Shown here in pieces: positions 8,564 through 12,519 of a stretch of 12,519 nucleotides of DNA. This DNA comes from Prevotella sp. UBA2756 (lineage in GTDB: Bacteria; Bacteroidota; Bacteroidia; Bacteroidales; Bacteroidaceae). Below the pieces are notes generated by a model. The model searched no databases. It was given only the letters and a program-made list of their open reading frames with translations, and was not told the origin of the DNA. The stretch spans positions 92,144 to 104,662 of the forward strand of contig DEJE01000057.1 of the NCBI GenBank assembly GCA_002353205.1, in the 5' to 3' direction. Each line of letters starts with the position of its first letter. Within the stretch, counting starts at the first letter, position 1. A program made the position numbers and the translations under genes.

Positions 8564-8757
8564 CCCCCTCCAAACCTCCCCGAGGGGAGGCTTCCCAAGT
8601 GCTGGATCCATGCTCTCCCCCTCGGGGAAAGGCTACGGGTAGGCGAGCTCCGCTCGGGAATGGGGGAGAGATTTGTATAACTTTTCAGGAAGCCTCCCCT
8701 CGGGGAGGTTTGGTGGGGGTCCCTCCCCCTCTCGGGGGGAGTTGGAGGGGGGCTTCT
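8564..8757 (-). repeat. GC-rich repeat cluster (type B) covering the 3' end of the ABC-F gene and the gap before pepO
   Basis: This holds several units of the CCCCCTC/GGGGG family. They are a 71-bp segment (8564-8634) that recurs at 9023-9093 with 2 mismatches, a nested palindrome (8570-8713), and a 36-bp segment (8723-8758) identical to 9098-9133. The part from 8688 to 8753 is translated as the C-terminal tail of the ABC-F protein; the rest is non-coding and lies in front of pepO. Its borders are visible as a change from ordinary coding or AT-rich sequence to long C and G runs. Confidence 0.92.
8570..8713. repeat. Nested inverted repeat with perfect 26-bp arms
   Basis: The left arm at 8570-8595 and the right arm at 8688-8713 are exact reverse complements (core CCTCCCCGAGGGGAGG). 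They enclose 92 bases with two further inverted pairs: CTCTCCCCC at 8613-8621 with GGGGGAGAG at 8662-8670, and CGAGC/GCTCG around a 3-base loop at 8644-8656. The whole 144 bp could fold into one long hairpin or cruciform. The ABC-F stop codon (8685-8687) sits directly inside the right arm. No transposase is present. Confidence 0.9.
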
Positions 8758-10790
8758 CTCTCCATCTCCTCCACCAGCTGCCCCCATCGCTCCGTCTCCT
8801 CGTCGATGAGCTTCTTGATGGAAGTATATTCGGTCACAACGGTCATGTCGCTGGCCCCTTCGGGCGTACAGAGAATAGTGTCGAGCTCGCTGATGCGCTC
8901 TTCCAGCTTGGATATCTTGTCCTCGCTCTCCTTGATGCTCTTCTCTAAACGCTTGCGCTTCTTTTGCTGCTCCTTGCGCTCCAGATAGTTCAACTTGGCA
9001 TCGACGGCAGTGGCAGAAGAGACCCCCTCCAAACCTCCCCGAGGGGAGGCTTCCCGAGTGGTGGATCCATGCTCTCCCCCTCGGGGAAAGGCTTGCTCTC
9101 CCCCTCTCGGGGGGAGTTGGAGGGGGGCTTCTCCCCCTCGGGGGAGTTGGTGGGGGGTCGAAGCTTGCTCTCCCCCTCTCGGGGGGAGCTGGAGGGGGGC
9201 TATGAAATCATAGATGCCGCCGAGATGCTCGCGAACACGGCCTCCGACGAACTCGTAGACCTTCGTCACCAGGCCGTCGAGGAACGCGCGGTCGTGACTC
9301 ACCACGATGGCCGTGCCGTCAAACGCCTTGATCGCCTCCTTCAGAACGTCCTTCGACTGCATGTCGAGATGGTTCGTGGGCTCGTCGAGGATGAGCAGGT
9401 TCACCGGCTCCAGCAGCAGGCGGATCATGGCCAGACGGCTCCGTTCGCCGCCGCTGAGAACTTTCACCTTCTTCTCCGACGCTTCACCGCCAAACATAAA
9501 CGCACCCAATATATCATTGATCCTCAAACGGATATCACCTTTGGCTACATAATCGATTGTCTGAAACACGGTCAGCTCCTCATCCAAAAGCTGCGCCTGG
9601 TTCTGCGCGAAATAACCTATCTGCACGTTGTGACCTACCTTCAGCATCCCGTCAAACGGAATCTCACCCATGATGCACTTCACCAGCGTCGTCTTACCCT
9701 CGCCGTTCTTACCAACGAAGGCCACCTTCTCACCGCGCTTGATACTCAGCGTCGCATGGTCGAACACCTGATGGTCACCGTAACGCTTGCCCACCTCGTC
9801 GCAGATAATGGGATAATCGCCACTGCGCAGACACGGAGGGAACTTCAGGTGCAGCGCAGCGTTATCCACCTCGTCAATCTCTATCGGAACAATCCTCTCC
9901 AACTGTTTGATCTTCTGCTGCACCTGAACAGCCTTCGTCGCCTGGTAGCGGAAGCGCTCGATGAAGGCTTTCATCTCGGCCATCTCCCGCTGCTGGTTCT
10001 CAAACGCACGCACTTGCTGTTCGCGACGCGCGGCACGCAGCTTCACGTATTCGTCGTACTTCACCTTGTAGTCCACAATCTGCCCACACGAAATCTCCAG
10101 CGTACGCGTAGTCACGTTGTTGATGAAGGCACGGTCATGGCTCACCAGAACGACAGCCTTGGCCGAAAGGGCAAGGAACTGCTCCAGCCACTGGATAGAC
10201 TCAATGTCAAGATGGTTCGTGGGCTCATCGAGAAGCAGCACGTCAGGCTGCTGCAGCAGAAGCTTAGCCAGCTCGATACGCATGCGCCAACCACCCGAGA
10301 ACTCGCTTGTCCGACGGTCGAAGTCGCTCCGCCTGAAACCCAGACCCGTCAGCGTGCGCTCCATCTCAGCCTCATAGTTGCCGCCACCCATCATCTGGTA
10401 CCGCTCGTGAGCCTCCGTGTAACGCTCAACGAGAGCCATGTAGTCAGCACTCTCGTAGTCCCTACGCTCGCCCAGCTCACGGCTCAGACCCTCCAGCCGC
10501 TCCTTCATCTGCATCCGTCCCGCAAAAGCCTTGCGCGTCTCCTCCCAAACAGTCGTCGTGTCCTGAAGGTTCATCACCTGAGGCAAGTAACCCAACGTCG
10601 TGTCCTTCCCAACAGCCACCACACCACTCGTGGGCGCCTGAAGGCCGCACAGGATCTTCAGAAGCGTACTCTTACCAGCACCGTTCTTGCCAACCAAGGC
10701 GATGCGGTCACGGTCGTTCACCACGAACGAAGCATCGCGGAACAGCGGCTTCACACCGAACTCAACACATAGCGATTCAACAGAAATCAT
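8685..10790 (-). CDS. ABC-F family ATPase (Uup/EttA-like) with repeat-encoded linker and tail
   Basis: ABC-F proteins are soluble twin-ATPase factors that bind the ribosomal E site; they have no membrane domain. Domain 1 has Walker A GKNGAGKST (34-42), signature FSGGW (164-168) and Walker B LLLDEPTNHLD (Asp188, Glu189). The inter-domain linker with basic helices covers about 245-300. Domain 2 has GKNGEGKTT (360-368), signature LSGGE (445-449) and Walker B ILDEPTNHLD (Asp469, Glu470). Residues about 591-679 form a charged coiled coil like the C-terminal domain of Uup. All catalytic motifs are intact, so the protein should be active. The oddity is that residues 531-590 and 680-701 are encoded by GC-rich repeats and read APLQLPPRGG, PRGGE and similar, while the segments around them are ordinary. 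The ATG at 10788-10790 directly precedes the first conserved strand and lies about 15 bases from the predicted transcription start. The particular ABC-F subfamily is not certain. Confidence 0.94.
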   Translation of the reverse strand: MISVESLCVEFGVKPLFRDASFVVNDRDRIALVGKNGAGKSTLLKILCGLQAPTSGVVAVGKDTTLGYLPQVMNLQDTTTVWEETRKAFAGRMQMKERLEGLSRELGERRDYESADYMALVERYTEAHERYQMMGGGNYEAEMERTLTGLGFRRSDFDRRTSEFSGGWRMRIELAKLLLQQPDVLLLDEPTNHLDIESIQWLEQFLALSAKAVVLVSHDRAFINNVTTRTLEISCGQIVDYKVKYDEYVKLRAARREQQVRAFENQQREMAEMKAFIERFRYQATKAVQVQQKIKQLERIVPIEIDEVDNAALHLKFPPCLRSGDYPIICDEVGKRYGDHQVFDHATLSIKRGEKVAFVGKNGEGKTTLVKCIMGEIPFDGMLKVGHNVQIGYFAQNQAQLLDEELTVFQTIDYVAKGDIRLRINDILGAFMFGGEASEKKVKVLSGGERSRLAMIRLLLEPVNLLILDEPTNHLDMQSKDVLKEAIKAFDGTAIVVSHDRAFLDGLVTKVYEFVGGRVREHLGGIYDFIAPLQLPPRGGEQASTPHQLPRGGEAPLQLPPRGGEQAFPRGGEHGSTTREASPRGGLEGVSSATAVDAKLNYLERKEQQKKRKRLEKSIKESEDKISKLEERISELDTILCTPEGASDMTVVTEYTSIKKLIDEETERWGQLVEEMEREAPLQLPPRGGGTPTKPPRGEAS
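9021..9200 (-). repeat. 180-bp block of palindromic GC-rich repeats inside the ABC-F coding region
   Basis: The block is exactly 60 codons (residues 531-590 of the ABC-F protein). It contains the 71-bp segment shared with 8564-8634, then a 38-bp unit at 9091-9128 repeated at 9163-9200 with one mismatch (period 72 bp, or 24 codons). Between these lies a shorter relative around CCCCCTCGGGGGAG at 9133-9146. No stop codon occurs in the frame used. The edges fall between IYDFI and SSATAV, where the protein family has a variable linker. Confidence 0.93.
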
Positions 10791-10812
10791 TCCTCATTCA
10801 TCAAGTTTGCTG

Positions 10813-10844
10813 CAAAAGTACTGATTTTGCACCGAACAGCCAAA
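10813..10844 (-). promoter_or_regulatory. Bacteroidota-type promoter of the ABC-F gene
   Basis: On the minus strand, TTTG (plus-strand CAAA at 10841-10844), a 20-base spacer and TACTTTTG (plus-strand CAAAAGTA at 10813-10820) match the TTTG / TAnnTTTG consensus fully. Transcription would start about 15 bases before the ATG. Confidence 0.82.
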
Positions 10845-10894
10845 AAAATCACGCTTTTCCGCTAATTTGTCGCACTCTTTCAGAAAAATTCGCT

Positions 10895-10986
10895 ATAAAT
10901 CAACATCCCCATCCGGGGCTTGGGGGGTCTCCACCTCGCAATAAATCAACATCCCCCTCGGGGGCTTGGGGGGTCTCCACCTGGAT
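10895..10986 (+). repeat. Two tandem 46-bp copies of the type A C-run/G-run repeat
   Basis: Copy 1 is 10895-10940 and copy 2 is 10941-10986. Each begins ATAAATCAACATCCCC and goes on through CTTGGGGGGTCTCCACCT; they differ at two internal bases and at the last four. The CAACAT...TCTCCA part of copy 2 is identical to the first copy of the array at 6324. They lie about 50 bases upstream of the ABC-F promoter, in the gap after the secreted-protein gene and its terminator. Confidence 0.92.
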
Positions 10987-11025
10987 ATGCATTTAAGAAA
11001 ATCATCAGCTCACAGTAAACAGAAG

Positions 11026-11075
11026 AAAAAAGGAGAGTGGATAGTTTCTTGCTGACCAAAAAACTATCCACTCTC
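11026..11075 (-). terminator. Intrinsic terminator of the secreted-protein gene
   Basis: A perfect 15-bp stem (GAGAGTGGATAGTTT at 11033-11047 with its complement at 11061-11075) has a 13-base loop. On the minus strand it is followed by CC and six T (plus-strand A run 11026-11031). It lies 34 bases after the stop codon of the gene ending at 11109. Confidence 0.88.
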
Positions 11076-11108
11076 AATTATCAACTGACAGCTGTCATCT
11101 ATCAGCTG

Positions 11109-11924
11109 TCATCTGACAATAACTTTCCTCACCGACCCGTCCTTCATCCTGACGATGTTCAGACCTTTCGCGGTTTTACCTGTTTTGATTCCGTCTATCG
11201 AGAAACTCTCTTCCACGGCCTGATGAGATTCCATATTTCTTACAGAAAGGATGTCGTCCCTGGTCACTTCGTATAAAAGCTGGCCGCCGCGAGAGAACTT
11301 CATGACATGATAATATTGTTTGCCTTCCCTCCAGGCATACGAACCATAGTCGTAGAACAGACCGTACCAGTCGAGCAGGAACCCTATCGATTTTACCTGC
11401 ATGATGCTGGAGTCGCCGGTTGGCAGGTCCCTATAGACGCAGTCTTGAGTACTGCCGTCAAGCATTTCAAAGCTTTCTATCTCCTGAATCTCGTAATAGA
11501 CATACTCGTCTTTGGAAGCATCGTAGTACAACGGGATTAACTTTCCCACGCTCCAGTCGAAGTCATACCTGAGCGTTTCTTTCTTGCCGTCATAATAGTA
11601 GACCTTTCCGCCGTCTTCACGGATCAGAATGGGCGGAAGACCTTCCATGGCCTCCCAATGCCAGGGAGAAGAACGATCCCAGAGTTTGTCCTGCGTGGCA
11701 CCGTCGTTCACTCTTACCTTGCAACGCACACACTTGTAGGTTGTACCATTGACAACGGTGTCACCAGAAACGGTGAATTGGCGATAGTCAGACATCGTGG
11801 TCTCTTCGTTCTCAAAGAACCACTCCTCTTCCCACTCTGTCCCTTCTGGATAATATAAATCCGTCTGCGCATTCAGCCCCACTACTAAGGACAGAAACAT
11901 CAGTATTGATGTTATTCTTTTCAT
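11109..11924 (-). CDS. Secreted protein of unknown function with a C-terminal sorting-type tail
   Basis: I do not recognise this 271-residue protein. It has a signal peptide (MKRITSILMFLSLVVGLNAQ, likely cut after Ala19). The body is rich in Tyr, Trp, Asp and Glu with many beta-type stretches, for example WEEEWFF, KVYYYDGKKETLRYDF and DEYVYYEIQEIESF. Two Cys pairs are possible (CVRC, plus a single later Cys that may stay free). It ends in GKTAKGLNIVRMKDGSVRKV and a short basic finish, which resembles the type A C-terminal domain used by the Bacteroidota type IX secretion system; this would place it outside the cell or on its surface. That targeting is inference. The ATG at 11922-11924 fits both the signal peptide and the promoter element 25 bases upstream. 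It forms a single-gene unit with its own promoter and terminator. Confidence 0.85.
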   Translation of the reverse strand: MKRITSILMFLSLVVGLNAQTDLYYPEGTEWEEEWFFENEETTMSDYRQFTVSGDTVVNGTTYKCVRCKVRVNDGATQDKLWDRSSPWHWEAMEGLPPILIREDGGKVYYYDGKKETLRYDFDWSVGKLIPLYYDASKDEYVYYEIQEIESFEMLDGSTQDCVYRDLPTGDSSIMQVKSIGFLLDWYGLFYDYGSYAWREGKQYYHVMKFSRGGQLLYEVTRDDILSVRNMESHQAVEESFSIDGIKTGKTAKGLNIVRMKDGSVRKVIVR

Positions 11925-11948
11925 AATGAACAGTCTTTAATAATACTG

Positions 11949-11956
11949 CAAATATA
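11949..11956 (-). promoter_or_regulatory. Probable -7 element for the secreted-protein gene
   Basis: The minus strand reads TATATTTG (plus-strand CAAATATA), a full match to TAnnTTTG, 24 bases before the ATG. No TTTG is found at the expected distance upstream, so the -33 part is weak or missing. Confidence 0.6.
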
Positions 11957-12124
11957 TCAATAAAAACGTGAACCCTTACTGTTTTTTCAATTATTTAACT
12001 CTGATTTTGGCTGATATCCTTTTAAAAGGGCATTATCATGCAATAAAGACTTGTTGACTTCAATAGTATACGATACAGACTCAGATCCTTCCGGCAGAAA
12101 CTTTCATAAAACTAAAACTTTGCA

Positions 12125-12166
12125 AGAAGGCGGGAGCAGCCCCTTGGGGAGCCGGCTCCGCCTTCT
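12125..12166 (-). terminator. GC-rich hairpin, possible terminator of the right-edge gene
   Basis: AGAAGGCGGGAGC at 12125-12137 pairs with GCTCCGCCTTCT at 12155-12166 with one bulged G; the loop holds a small CCCCTTGGGG palindrome. It lies 56 bases after the stop codon at 12223. The T tract on the minus side is poor, so this is tentative. The rest of the 11925-12222 gap holds the -7 element above and otherwise nothing I can identify. Confidence 0.45.
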
Positions 12167-12222
12167 TCTCTCTCAAATGATTGTTGTCCGTCTACAGGTG
12201 GATGATTCCGCAGTAGCAGCTG

Positions 12223-12519
12223 TCACCTGACCATCACTTTCTTCACCGACCCGTCCTTCATCCTGACGATGTTCAGGCCTTTCGCGGGAGAGGTGAGCTG
12301 GCGGCCGTCGTAGCTGTACCATGCCGACGGCGCGTTGTCGGCACGCTCCACCTGGTTCACCGCCGTGGGAGCCTTGTTAGAGCTGATGTTCACGAACTTT
12401 CCCCACTGCGGGTGGTTACGATACTTCTCCACCGACTCGTCTGGCACTGTCAGAACGACCTGGGACGTGACATAGTCCCCAAAATCAGTCTGGTCGATGC
12501 TGTGGATAACAGAGGGTGG
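12223..12519 (-). CDS. C-terminus of a surface protein, BspA/leucine-rich-repeat-like, cut by window edge
   Basis: The frame is open from the right edge to the TGA at 12223-12225 (98 residues visible). An internal GTG at 12447 is therefore not needed as a start. The segment LTVPDESVEKYRNHPQWGKF resembles the closing motif (LYVP..S...Y.....W..F..I) that often follows the last repeat of BspA-like LRR_5 surface proteins in Prevotella and relatives; the repeats themselves would lie beyond the edge. A linker with WYSYDGRQL follows, and then the tail KGLNIVRMKDGSVKKVMVR, nearly the same as that of the neighbouring gene and likely a type IX secretion sorting signal. Family assignment is by motif resemblance only. 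Confidence 0.75.
   Translation of the reverse strand, partial: PPSVIHSIDQTDFGDYVTSQVVLTVPDESVEKYRNHPQWGKFVNISSNKAPTAVNQVERADNAPSAWYSYDGRQLTSPAKGLNIVRMKDGSVKKVMVR

Noticed and set aside
8570..8713. Insertion sequence
   Set aside because: It has inverted arms, but the core is about 92 bp with no transposase and no visible target duplication, so it is listed only as a repeat.
8964..10772. Long plus-strand open frame (602 codons) opposite the ABC-F gene
   Set aside because: It is antisense to a gene with clear ATPase motifs, its translation shows no known motif, and it runs through the repeat block. The openness follows from GC-rich codon use on the other strand.
12223..12447. Separate 74-residue protein starting at a GTG
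   Set aside because: The frame stays open to the window edge and reads like the C-terminus of a larger surface protein.

Overview
The window looks like chromosomal DNA of a Prevotella-type member of the Bacteroidota. Three things point there: promoters of the Bacteroidota form (TTTG, 19-20 bases, TAnnTTTG), secreted proteins ending in a basic tail of the type 'KGLNIVRMKDGS..K..VR' that resembles type IX secretion sorting signals, and carbohydrate-active enzymes typical of plant-polysaccharide degraders. No tRNA, rRNA, CRISPR array, transposase or phage gene was seen.

Layout, left to right. The 3' part of clpB (plus strand, cut by the left edge) ends in a strong intrinsic terminator. A well-formed promoter then drives a two-gene plus-strand unit: a 1009-residue secreted protein that fuses a TIM-barrel-type glycosidase region to a complete GH28 (polygalacturonase-like) domain, followed after a seven-copy 9-bp tandem repeat by a secreted GH43 enzyme. 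Together they suggest attack on pectin-type polysaccharide. GH43 converges with a minus-strand M13 metallopeptidase (PepO-like), and the gap between them is filled by five copies of a C-run/G-run repeat. Upstream of pepO on the same strand lies an ABC-F ATPase gene with its own near-consensus promoter. Further upstream are a minus-strand secreted protein of unknown function and, at the right edge, the 3' end of a surface protein with a BspA/leucine-rich-repeat-like C-terminus. These last two share an almost identical 3' end at DNA level.

The most unusual feature is one family of GC-rich, partly palindromic repeats built on a CCCCCTC-GGGGG core, present at four places (about 6324-6474, 8564-8757, 9021-9200, 10895-10986). 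Two of these lie inside or across the end of the ABC-F gene. One supplies about 60 in-frame residues (531-590) between the second ATPase domain and the C-terminal coiled coil. The other supplies the last 22 residues and abuts the stop codon. The same 26-bp arm is translated in both orientations in this one protein. This is a candidate undescribed protein-invading repeat family; whether it moves, and what it does to RNA or protein, cannot be decided from this window.
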